Shown piece after piece: positions 36,181 to 44,079 of a DNA stretch of 64,000 nt. A program made the translations under genes and the position numbers. The notes beneath the pieces are model-generated. The model saw only the letters and a list, made by a program, of their open reading frames with translations. It had not been told where the DNA came from and did not search any database. Source of the stretch: a virus; the IMG/VR virus record IMGVR_UViG_3300031857_015401, positions 1-64,000 of that record, one strand, 5' to 3'. Numbering within the stretch: the first letter of the stretch is position 1; every line of letters starts with the position of its first letter.

Positions 36181-37263
36181 ATGGAAATAGAATTAAATAA
36201 TAGTGGTAATATAGAACAAAAAAAATTAATAAAAAAATTTATAGATTTTTTAGATAAAGAGTATCCATTAAAAAATGATTTAAAGATTGATTTTTTAGAA
36301 AAAAGAACGGGAACTATGACCACAGGTAGTAGGACTAACAATAACCGATTAAAAATATTAGTAAAAGATAGATTAAATAGAGATATTTTAAAAACTATCG
36401 CACACGAATGGATTCACGAATACCAAAGAACAGTTCTAAAAAGAAATAAGGGACCAAAAATTGGTGGTCAAAACGAAGACGAAGCCAATTCATTGGCCGG
36501 ATCATTAATAAAAAAATTTGAAAAAAATAATAAATCTGAAGATAACATTATTTATAAACCGTTTCAAAAAAAAATTAATGAGTTAGAATTAAAAATTAAT
36601 GAAGATTTAATTTTACAAAAAAGTATAATATCAGAAATTAAAAAGGTTAGTATTGAAAAACTTCCATATGATTTTAATTCAGTAGAAACCTTCATTGATA
36701 GTGAGACAATGAAAACTCACTATACAAAACATTATAAAGGTTATGTTGATAAATTAAATTTAGAATTAGAAAAAATAAAAGGTAAAGATTTAGATTTAGA
36801 AGAAATTGTAAAAAACATTTCTAAATTTAATACAAAGGTTAAAAATAATGGTGGTGGCGCATTTAATCACGCGTTGTTTTGGAAAATGTTGTCACCAAAA
36901 AAACAAATTTTAGAAGACCCGATAAAAAGTAAAATTATAAAACATTTTGGTTCTTTTGAAAAATTTAAAGAGGAATTTGAAGAAGAAGCAAAATCAAGAT
37001 TTGGTTCAGGTTGGGTTTGGTTAATTTTAACAAAAAGTAACGGATTAAAGATTGTAACTACCGCGAATCAAGATAATCCACTTATGAACACAGAAAAAAC
37101 CCAAGGTTATCCTTTATTAGGTCTTGATGTTTGGGAACACGCGTATTATTTAAAATATAAAAACGAAAGAGATAAATACGTTAAAAATTTTTGGAAAGTT
37201 GTTAATTGGGGGTTTGTTAATGATTTATACACAACCCAATTAAGAAAGAAATCAAATCAATAA
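36181..37263 (+). CDS. Fusion: zinc metalloprotease-like domain + Fe/Mn superoxide dismutase
   Basis: 360 aa. Residues about 30-120 hold a zincin core: AHEWIHE gives H75-E76-xx-H79, and EDEANSLAGSLI gives a likely third ligand E101, a pattern close to ImmA/IrrE-type peptidases. A charged linker (about 120-158) follows. Residues about 160-352 are an Fe/Mn superoxide dismutase: LPYDFNSVE start, ligands H180 (THYTKHY), H230 (GAFNHALFW), D316 and H320 (LDVWEHAYY), plus FGSGWVWL and VVNWGFVNDLY, all typical. The SOD would convert superoxide to oxygen and peroxide. Both active sites look intact. The gene lies between the SNF2 helicase and neck gene, separated by boxes on both sides. The role of the fusion is unknown. 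Confidence 0.88.
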   Translation: MEIELNNSGNIEQKKLIKKFIDFLDKEYPLKNDLKIDFLEKRTGTMTTGSRTNNNRLKILVKDRLNRDILKTIAHEWIHEYQRTVLKRNKGPKIGGQNEDEANSLAGSLIKKFEKNNKSEDNIIYKPFQKKINELELKINEDLILQKSIISEIKKVSIEKLPYDFNSVETFIDSETMKTHYTKHYKGYVDKLNLELEKIKGKDLDLEEIVKNISKFNTKVKNNGGGAFNHALFWKMLSPKKQILEDPIKSKIIKHFGSFEKFKEEFEEEAKSRFGSGWVWLILTKSNGLKIVTTANQDNPLMNTEKTQGYPLLGLDVWEHAYYLKYKNERDKYVKNFWKVVNWGFVNDLYTTQLRKKSNQ

Positions 37264-37265
37264 GA

Positions 37266-37273
37266 TATTTATA
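37266..37273 (+). promoter_or_regulatory. TATTTATA box upstream of the neck gene
   Basis: TATTTATA just after the metalloprotease-SOD stop, 14 bases before the ATG at 37288. Confidence 0.45.
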
Positions 37274-37287
37274 TAAAAATATATCTT

Positions 37288-38406
37288 ATGTCAACATCAA
37301 TTATTTCAGAACCAGAAAGAGGTAAGTTGTATAAAAGAATTAGAAATCTTTTAGGTGCACCATTACGTTCAGTAGAGTTGGAAGACGAACAGATGGATTC
37401 ATTATTAGAATTATCCGTTCAGGATTATGCTCAACACGTTAATGATTGGTTAATTGAATCTCAATGGTCTTCACTCTATGGATTAAACTTAGATGAACAA
37501 TCCGTTACAAGGGCGTTTACTACAAGAAGTTTAGATTGGGAAACTCAATACACTTACTCGTATTCAAAAATTGTTGGTTTACAGGCCGGGGGTGATTATG
37601 TTTTGAAAAAAGATTATATTGATTTAATACCAAATCAACAAATATATGAAATACCTGCAGGTAGAGAACTTAATGAACTTTTATGGTTTTCAAGATCTGA
37701 ATTAGATGCTGCGTATTTTGATCCATTTATGGGTGGGTTTGGTGGTTTTGGGGGTATTGGTCTTGGTGGTGGTGCTGGATTTTCACAAATGGGTACAACG
37801 GGTAATTACTTTATAACACCTGCGTTTGATATCCTTTTAAGAATGCAAGATATTAATATTAAAAGAAGATTAATCACAGGTGAATTAACATATAGAGTTA
37901 CCGCATTACCTGAAGGTAAAAAAGCAATACATTTAATGAATGTTCCTGGTGGTAAATTTGATTTTGGTAATATGAAAAATAAAGACTACAGAGTTTGGTA
38001 TTGGTATTATGAAACAAATGATAGAGAAGATTGTTTGAAAAAAAATCCTGACATTGTAAAACTTCCTTCTGATGTACCTATTGATGAAATTAGGTGGGAC
38101 GAATTAAATGGTCCGGCACAAACATGGGTTAGAAGGTGGTTCACCGCATATTGTAAAGAAACTTTAGCAAAAGTAAGAGGTAAATACAGTGGTAATTTAA
38201 AAACACCCGATAGTGAAGTAACTATTGAATGGCAATCTTTAAATACTGAAGCTAAAGATGAAAAAACATTGTTGTGGGAAGAACTAAAAACAAGATTAGA
38301 AAGATTAAGACCTGAAAAACAATGGGAAATTAAAGGTGCAATGGCTGAAAATATGAACAAAGCATTAAAATTCAGACCATTTACAAGTCCGTATAATGTT
38401 ATATAA
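37288..38406 (+). CDS. 13: Neck protein, T4 gp13-like
   Basis: 372 aa. The N-terminus (GKLYKRIRNLLGAPLRSVEL followed by EDEQMDSLLELSVQDYAQHV) is typical of the gp13-type neck/head-completion proteins of T4-like phages; the middle carries a glycine-rich loop (FMGGFGGFGGIGLGGGAGFS, about 151-170) and the C-terminus has a helical region. gp13 seals the head and joins the tail. T4 gp13 is 309 aa. It is on the plus strand, opposite to the tail genes, and is followed 6 bases later by a 110-aa gene. Confidence 0.7.
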   Translation: MSTSIISEPERGKLYKRIRNLLGAPLRSVELEDEQMDSLLELSVQDYAQHVNDWLIESQWSSLYGLNLDEQSVTRAFTTRSLDWETQYTYSYSKIVGLQAGGDYVLKKDYIDLIPNQQIYEIPAGRELNELLWFSRSELDAAYFDPFMGGFGGFGGIGLGGGAGFSQMGTTGNYFITPAFDILLRMQDINIKRRLITGELTYRVTALPEGKKAIHLMNVPGGKFDFGNMKNKDYRVWYWYYETNDREDCLKKNPDIVKLPSDVPIDEIRWDELNGPAQTWVRRWFTAYCKETLAKVRGKYSGNLKTPDSEVTIEWQSLNTEAKDEKTLLWEELKTRLERLRPEKQWEIKGAMAENMNKALKFRPFTSPYNVI

Positions 38407-38412
38407 TTTTTT

Positions 38413-38745
38413 ATGGCAATTTTTAAAAGTGTACCATCAAAAAGAATTATAAACGGTAATGTTATTGAAACATCTGAGTCAGCAATTGTTACAAATTCTT
38501 TTTATAAAACAAACGGAGAATATGCAATTGTTGTTAAAGGTATTGAAAAATGTGAAGTATTTTTAGATAGTAATACTACTGACCATGTTGTAATAAAATC
38601 GTTGACAGAAGTTATTGTTAAATCAGAAGAATTAATAGACGAAGAATTTAATGAAGTTGAACTAACTAAAGGTTCTTGTGTTGAGTTTAAAAAAATAGGA
38701 TCCTTTTGGTATATACTATCTTCAGATGGGTTAAAGGGATCTTAG
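38413..38745 (+). CDS. Small beta-rich hypothetical protein next to the neck gene
   Basis: 110 aa, not recognised. A string of short beta strands (IINGNVIETSESAIVTNSFY, then YAIVVKGIEKCEVFLDSN) suggests a small structural or decoration protein. It follows the gp13-like gene by 6 bases and is likely cotranscribed with it. Its stop overlaps the end of the convergent polymerase gene by 4 bases, leaving no room for an ordinary terminator. Confidence 0.6.
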   Translation: MAIFKSVPSKRIINGNVIETSESAIVTNSFYKTNGEYAIVVKGIEKCEVFLDSNTTDHVVIKSLTEVIVKSEELIDEEFNEVELTKGSCVEFKKIGSFWYILSSDGLKGS

Positions 38746-41642
38746 TCAAAAACTAAAGACATTAGATCCCCATCTTCATCGAATTCATAAATATCATCAT
38801 CATCTACTTCATTTTTTAACTTACTTTCTAACATAATTCTTCTATTGTTTTCAACTCTTTCACTATCCACTAAATTAATTGTGTCATCAATATACATGTA
38901 GTAAGGGTCAATTCCAACACTTTTCCAAAACGTAACCTCCATATCAGAAAGGGTTAATACCTCATCTAACTTATCTTGGTCTTTTTCTTTCATAGGAAAC
39001 CCTCTACCTAATGTTGTTTGTGATTTTGTAAATATTGGCATATCTTTAGGGTCTTCAATTAAAATGTCTTTTCTAATTTCAGGACTATATACAACAAGTA
39101 ACGGTTCAATTCTTTTATTAAATGCCGCCAAATATCTTGGTACATTATACTCACCTAATAAATCAGGATTTAATTCTATTTCTTTTTCATCGATTAAATA
39201 ACAATTTAAAATAACTTCACTTTTTGATAACATTTCAAGTGGCACTGCACCATAACCATCCATGTAGTCTTGTATTTGTTTTTTAGTCATCTTGGTTGTT
39301 TTCTTTTGAACGTCTCCATGTGATTTTTTTTCACCGTTATTAACGTAATAGATTGTATCACCTAAACCAGGATTTTTACCTGCATTCATTAGAAGTTCCA
39401 TATGTGCTTGACGTGACATTAAACTACCTGCTTTTGTTGTTTTTGTAATATGAACTTTATAATCTTCTATTGATTGTTTAACACGGGCCTTATTCGCAAT
39501 CTTTGCTAATGGAATTTGTTTATTAAATATTTTATCTACATACTCATAGTAAAAATCTAAAAACTCAGCACCCTTACCATCAAGTAACATTCTTAGTCCT
39601 TTATCTAAAAATTCTGCCACATATGTTTGAAGTTTTTTAGATTTAATTGTATTACCTGTTAATTTAACTTTACCCTTATCTGTTAAAAGTGCGTAGTTTT
39701 TACGAGCCACGTTAATGGTTGCTGGCCATACACCATCAATATCAAGACCCATTTCATTTCTCATAAATAAATCATTGTATTCTGCAACATCGGCTTCTGC
39801 TCCCGTATAAACTTTTCCTTCCTCAACTAAACCATTAAGACCCTTACCTACATAAGTGTAATTATCTCTATCTTCAGGAGTTTCAAAGTTTACACCATCC
39901 GTATCCATTACAAGTGGCGTATACCCTTTACTCATGAAGTACATAATCATCTGTCGTAAATACTGCCTTCCGGTACACGTAATCTGTTCTCCCATGTCCA
40001 TATCACCCCAAGGGAAGACGTGGGGTGCTGATAATGATCCAAAGAAGGCATTGATAAAGATTTTGATTGGTAATTGTTTCCTGTCGTATGAGACAGAAAG
40101 TTTCGGATCCGTTTTTTTAAATTCACTTGCTAAATTTTTATATTTTATACGGGTATCTCTAAAGTATTTTAACATACTTTTCATTGCTCCCGTTACATCA
40201 CATTTAGGAAATACGTCATGAACCAACTGTATAGATGGATAAAGAGAAGAGTAGTCAAGTTTTAATACCTTTCTTGAATATCCTACTTGAAGTAATCTTG
40301 ATAGTCCTCCTGTAAATTTTCTTTTTGGTAGCTTTTTAGGAATTGCTAAATTATGTTTATATGACCACGCACACATAATCATCTTCCATAAGGTAGCCGT
40401 ACCCATAGTTGAAAGTCTTTCATATGTTGTTGGTACAAGTTTAGAAAGTAAAAAGTTTGCTTGGTTAAACTGCTCGTCAACAACCATTGTTTCGTAAAGG
40501 TCATCATCAAGGTAATCCTCAATTATTTTTGAACCTGTAATTTTTTTATATACATCGTCTCTTCTTGAACATATTTCATCTATTTTAGAATCAAGTCCTA
40601 CTTTTTTGTAGTTACCATTTTCTTTATTCATCCAATATTCCTCATTGTCAAAATAAATTTTACCAATTTTATCCCCTTCTACGTATACACGATTTTCTTT
40701 TTCCGCTTCAATAAACTTGGTAATGTACTTCAAAGACCAACTCTTAATGTCAGAGTTAATTGCTTGTGCTCTACGAACTGCATGGGCAATATCAATAATA
40801 TTATAACCCCACATTTGTGTTTGAACGTAAGGTTCCATTTCATTTGCTAACTTTAAAATTCCGTCTTTTTGTTTTAATGAATAATCGGGGTTTAAAGTTT
40901 TTGCAATTTTTTTAATGTTTAATTTTAAAATCTCTGCACGTTTTAAAATAAAAGGAAAGTCAAAGAATGCTGAGTTGTATCCACCAACAAGAGAAGGTTT
41001 TAGTTTATCTATTGTTTCAAAAAACTCAATAATCATTTGTCTTTCTTCCTCTTCATTCTGAGCCGACAATAATTTTAAAAAACCACGATTGTCTTTCATA
41101 CCAATCAAGAATATTTTACTTGTCTTGGGATCTAAACCTGTGGTCTCGATATCGAATACAAACCTGTGTATTTCATCATATTCGTCAAACCCTTTAAATA
41201 GTCTTTTACTTTTTTGAATTAAGTATTGTTCAACAGGTGAGAGAATTGTAATTGCGTCTGAATTATCTCTACCCCATGGATCAAGACCGCCACCTTTAAA
41301 AAAGTTTACAAGGTTTGAATATGATTTTGTTGTTTTAACCAAGAACGTTAATCCGTTCTTTAATCTTTCGTCGCCGTGATCTTCTAATTTTTCTATGATA
41401 ATACCGTTTTCGGACATTGCCTTTTTTTGTAGGTCTTTGTTACCTTTGTAAAAGTTTTTACTTCTAAGGTCACCAACCCATGCGAACGGAATAAATGTGT
41501 CCATTCTCAAAAGTTTTCCTTTGATTGGGTCTTGTATTACTTTAAATATTTTATCTGATTTGTAATCGTATTCTAACGCTACGATATATTTTTCTTCGTC
41601 TTCGCCATGTAAAAAGCGTTCAATTTCTTCTTGTGGAACCAT
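38742..41642 (-). CDS. 43: DNA polymerase, family B, T4 gp43-like
   Basis: 966 aa (T4 gp43 is 898). The proofreading domain has ExoI FVFDIETTG (D164, E166) and ExoII GYNSAFFDF (about 221-229). The polymerase domain has motif A LDYSSLYPSI (D463), motif B KIFINAFFGS (K527) and motif C MDTDGV (D580, D582). All catalytic residues are present. It is the replicative polymerase. Unlike T4 it is not in the gp41/UvsX cluster but lies between the neck and fibre genes, convergent to the neck operon. A 61-base leader between a TATTTATT box and the ATG contains a small hairpin that might be an operator. Confidence 0.95.
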   Translation of the reverse strand: MVPQEEIERFLHGEDEEKYIVALEYDYKSDKIFKVIQDPIKGKLLRMDTFIPFAWVGDLRSKNFYKGNKDLQKKAMSENGIIIEKLEDHGDERLKNGLTFLVKTTKSYSNLVNFFKGGGLDPWGRDNSDAITILSPVEQYLIQKSKRLFKGFDEYDEIHRFVFDIETTGLDPKTSKIFLIGMKDNRGFLKLLSAQNEEEERQMIIEFFETIDKLKPSLVGGYNSAFFDFPFILKRAEILKLNIKKIAKTLNPDYSLKQKDGILKLANEMEPYVQTQMWGYNIIDIAHAVRRAQAINSDIKSWSLKYITKFIEAEKENRVYVEGDKIGKIYFDNEEYWMNKENGNYKKVGLDSKIDEICSRRDDVYKKITGSKIIEDYLDDDLYETMVVDEQFNQANFLLSKLVPTTYERLSTMGTATLWKMIMCAWSYKHNLAIPKKLPKRKFTGGLSRLLQVGYSRKVLKLDYSSLYPSIQLVHDVFPKCDVTGAMKSMLKYFRDTRIKYKNLASEFKKTDPKLSVSYDRKQLPIKIFINAFFGSLSAPHVFPWGDMDMGEQITCTGRQYLRQMIMYFMSKGYTPLVMDTDGVNFETPEDRDNYTYVGKGLNGLVEEGKVYTGAEADVAEYNDLFMRNEMGLDIDGVWPATINVARKNYALLTDKGKVKLTGNTIKSKKLQTYVAEFLDKGLRMLLDGKGAEFLDFYYEYVDKIFNKQIPLAKIANKARVKQSIEDYKVHITKTTKAGSLMSRQAHMELLMNAGKNPGLGDTIYYVNNGEKKSHGDVQKKTTKMTKKQIQDYMDGYGAVPLEMLSKSEVILNCYLIDEKEIELNPDLLGEYNVPRYLAAFNKRIEPLLVVYSPEIRKDILIEDPKDMPIFTKSQTTLGRGFPMKEKDQDKLDEVLTLSDMEVTFWKSVGIDPYYMYIDDTINLVDSERVENNRRIMLESKLKNEVDDDDIYEFDEDGDLMSLVFD

Positions 41643-41673
41643 ATTTGTATTTTTTAAATTTGGGTTATTATAC

Positions 41674-41691
41674 TCACAAAAAATATTGTGA
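41674..41691 (-). promoter_or_regulatory. Hairpin in the polymerase leader, candidate operator
   Basis: TCACAA and TTGTGA form a 6-bp stem with a 6-base loop, 31 bases before the polymerase ATG and without a T tract. T4 gp43 represses its own mRNA by binding a leader hairpin, so an analogous site is conceivable. The sequence is unlike the T4 operator. Confidence 0.25.
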
Positions 41692-41703
41692 TTTCCCTTT
41701 CTT

Positions 41704-41711
41704 AATAAATA
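41704..41711 (-). promoter_or_regulatory. TATTTATT box upstream of the DNA polymerase gene
   Basis: Sense-strand TATTTATT 61 bases before the polymerase ATG; the longest leader of the set. Confidence 0.3.
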
Positions 41712-41730
41712 CGAAATGGTTGGTCAAATG

Positions 41731-42084
41731 TCAAATAATGTTGATGTATAAATTTGAAACTATCGGGGCGATTAATTCTCCATTTTCTAATATAACTGAA
41801 AACTCACCAATATACCTACCTTTTTTATTTGTGTCTTTTTGTGTCCATTTGTAAAAGATGTAATACTCTCTTTCTGAATCGGGGTTTGTTCTATTTTTAT
41901 CTGTTAAATATGCTGGTTTCATAAATATTTTTTGAATTCCGTTGTCTTCACTTTTCATGGAAAAACGAATATTTGCATTATCTAAAATAGAATAAAAATC
42001 TTTCCATGAGTCGGTTCTTCCGTCTCTAATAACATCCATCTTTAAAATGGGTAGTGTTGTATTTTGTTGAATAAAAAATTCCAT
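41731..42084 (-). CDS. Hypothetical protein after the LamG-like gene
   Basis: 117 aa, not recognised. It has beta-type segments (FFIQQNTTLPILKMDVIRDG and RYIGEFSVILENGELIAPIV) and reads like a small virion or baseplate-accessory protein. It is 14 bases downstream of the LamG-like gene on the same strand, so it probably belongs to the fibre operon. No catalytic motif. Confidence 0.6.
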   Translation of the reverse strand: MEFFIQQNTTLPILKMDVIRDGRTDSWKDFYSILDNANIRFSMKSEDNGIQKIFMKPAYLTDKNRTNPDSEREYYIFYKWTQKDTNKKGRYIGEFSVILENGELIAPIVSNLYINII

Positions 42085-42098
42085 ATATTATTTAATGT

Positions 42099-42821
42099 TT
42101 ATAAACCATACCACCATTTAACGGCATTAAAATTATATAATATTTCTTCGTCAGTTAATCTTCTATTATATAGATGGACCTCACCTATTGATCCATTTAT
42201 AAATTGTTCCGAACCAAAACAACATGACCCCCAAGCAATAGCCGTCCACCAAACACTATTATCTAAAACAGATAAAGTTCCGGTTGTATGTGGGACTCCA
42301 TTTATATACATTGTTGCGTTATTAGACGGTGAACCTGTCGCACCACTAAATGCTAATGTTACGTATCTCCATTGATTATCTAACAAATTAATTCCTGTTG
42401 ATGTAATTATATTCCCATTCCAACTATAAAAAAGTAAAACGTTATTGTTTGTAAAAATTCCCCAAGCATCTCGTTTAGTAACAATACCCGCAAATCCACT
42501 AGATGATGCGTTGATTTTTACCCAAACACCTACTGTTGCAGTTGTAAGTTGTGTTGATGGGTTGTTTGGTACAACCATTTGTTTACTCGTTGTTTTATTA
42601 AAGTCAATAACACCTTTATTGTAAATTGGGGTGCCCCCGTTATTTGCGGGTGAGGTTTGTTGTGTAGATGTTGCATTATTACCCTCTGGATTTTTTGATA
42701 AATCAAACCAAGTAGTTCCTGTACTAGGAAATGAATTAATGTTTTTAGCATCTAAGTTAAAAACTAAACCTGATTGAGTAATTGAATAATTAAAGGTGTG
42801 TGAATTTACTATAAAACTCAT
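42099..42821 (-). CDS. LamG/concanavalin-like domain protein, putative adhesin
   Basis: 240 aa. Residues about 15-235 show the jelly-roll pattern of LamG/concanavalin A-like proteins: LVFNLDAKN, ATVGVWVKIN, NNQWRYVTLAFSG-like strand (about 148-160), MYINGVPHTTG and a final IGEVHLYNRRLTDEEILYNF, the usual last strand and helix. Such domains bind glycans. The gene is 2 bases from the fibre gene upstream on the same strand, so a receptor-binding or fibre-tip role is likely, inferred from domain and position. Confidence 0.75.
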   Translation of the reverse strand: MSFIVNSHTFNYSITQSGLVFNLDAKNINSFPSTGTTWFDLSKNPEGNNATSTQQTSPANNGGTPIYNKGVIDFNKTTSKQMVVPNNPSTQLTTATVGVWVKINASSSGFAGIVTKRDAWGIFTNNNVLLFYSWNGNIITSTGINLLDNQWRYVTLAFSGATGSPSNNATMYINGVPHTTGTLSVLDNSVWWTAIAWGSCCFGSEQFINGSIGEVHLYNRRLTDEEILYNFNAVKWWYGL

Positions 42822-42823
42822 AA

Positions 42824-43909
42824 TTAACTTGTTCTATTACCAATTATTGTAACTTTTAAGCCTCTTGCCGTTCCACTACCTGTCTGAGTTATTTTTACAC
42901 TAATTTCGTCGTCATCTACCAAAATTGGTGTCGATATTACGGGTTGTGTTGTACCTAAAGCTTTTGATGTTTTTTGATTATTATCTATGGTTATTAAAGT
43001 AGATAATATTGTTGTTCCCGTATTTAAAATATCAACTGTAAAAGTATTACCACTTGTTTGTGCGGTTGTTAGTGAACCTCTAACCTCAGTAACTAACATG
43101 TTATATGGTATTCTAAAAGTTGTTGTTGTTCCAGTAATTAATGCGGTTATTTCATCAGAACAAGAAACTTGTATAACAACCGGCAAGTTTTGGTAGGTCG
43201 TTGCACTAAATGTGTTGGCAGATAAACCACCTGTAAAATTAGTTGGGTTAGTTACTGTCCCTCCCGAAAAAGAACCTCCTCCACCACCGCTAATACCTGT
43301 CAAATTAGAACCATCACCATAAAACGTTGTTCCACTAATTGTGGTTGCTGAAATAGAACCAGCAACTTCTAAATTTGCCGTTGCTGCAGTTGTACCGATA
43401 CCAATCTTACCATCACTTTGAATTCTCATTCTCTCAACTCCAACGTCAGACCCAAAAGTCAAAGTACCTCCTGTTGTTTCTGTCGATATATCAAAAGTAC
43501 CTCCAGTGTAAAACCAAGACATTTTTGCACCATAAACACTTGATGGTGTGCCAAAATATATTTGTGATGTATTATTATCGGTAGTAAAAAGACCTACATT
43601 ATTATTATTAAAACCTTGTACTATAAAATTAGTAGTAAATGGTAATCCTGATGATGGTATTTGTGATGTACTGTTATTTACTTGTAATTTTGCTTGAGTA
43701 CCTCCTGAAGTTGTTAAATATTCAATTCTACCAATATTAACACTACCACCTGAATTTATAATAAATGGAGTTAAATCAGGATTTGTACTATCTTCAATTA
43801 ATACTGCATTTCCGGTTCCTAATTGACTAATATAAATTGCGTCTGTTGATGTATTAGAACTTATATTCAGTCCTCCACTTATTCCTAAAGAATCATAAAA
43901 ATTTGTCAT
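42824..43909 (-). CDS. Tail fibre/spike-like protein
   Basis: 361 aa. Beta-rich, low in charge, with GGTLTFGSDVGVERMRIQSD, an IGIGTTAATANLEVAGSISA segment and FYGDGSNLTGI near 200, a common triple-beta-helix repeat motif of phage fibres and surface proteins. A glycine run (GGGGGSFSGG, about 208-217) marks a hinge. The segment SATTYQNLP is shared with the 453-aa fibre gene upstream. It precedes the LamG-like gene by 2 bases. A distal fibre or spike role is inferred. Confidence 0.7.
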   Translation of the reverse strand: MTNFYDSLGISGGLNISSNTSTDAIYISQLGTGNAVLIEDSTNPDLTPFIINSGGSVNIGRIEYLTTSGGTQAKLQVNNSTSQIPSSGLPFTTNFIVQGFNNNNVGLFTTDNNTSQIYFGTPSSVYGAKMSWFYTGGTFDISTETTGGTLTFGSDVGVERMRIQSDGKIGIGTTAATANLEVAGSISATTISGTTFYGDGSNLTGISGGGGGSFSGGTVTNPTNFTGGLSANTFSATTYQNLPVVIQVSCSDEITALITGTTTTFRIPYNMLVTEVRGSLTTAQTSGNTFTVDILNTGTTILSTLITIDNNQKTSKALGTTQPVISTPILVDDDEISVKITQTGSGTARGLKVTIIGNRTS

Positions 43910-43914
43910 AATAA

Positions 43915-44079
43915 TTAATTTTTAAGTGAATATCCCTCTCTTATATAACCAAAATAATACTCTTCGAGTTCAATTTCATTTTGATTATTATAATAAATAA
44001 TTTTTTGTTTATTGATAGTTCCTTCTACAGGATGATTAATACTATAATTTACAATTTCATATGTACCTAAGTAACCCAT
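43915..44079 (-). CDS. 54-aa small protein between two fibre genes
   Basis: 54 aa (MGYLGTYEIVNYSINHP...), starting at the base after the stop of the 453-aa fibre gene (TAAATG) and ending 5 bases before the next fibre ATG. It is tyrosine-rich and beta-like, with no recognisable family. It could be a fibre chaperone or junction protein. Placement in an unbroken coupled run supports it being translated. Confidence 0.55.
   Translation of the reverse strand: MGYLGTYEIVNYSINHPVEGTINKQKIIYYNNQNEIELEEYYFGYIREGYSLKN

Noticed and set aside
38007-38360. Minus-strand open frame opposite the neck gene
   Set aside because: Shadow frame inside a well-supported plus-strand structural gene, without any family signature.
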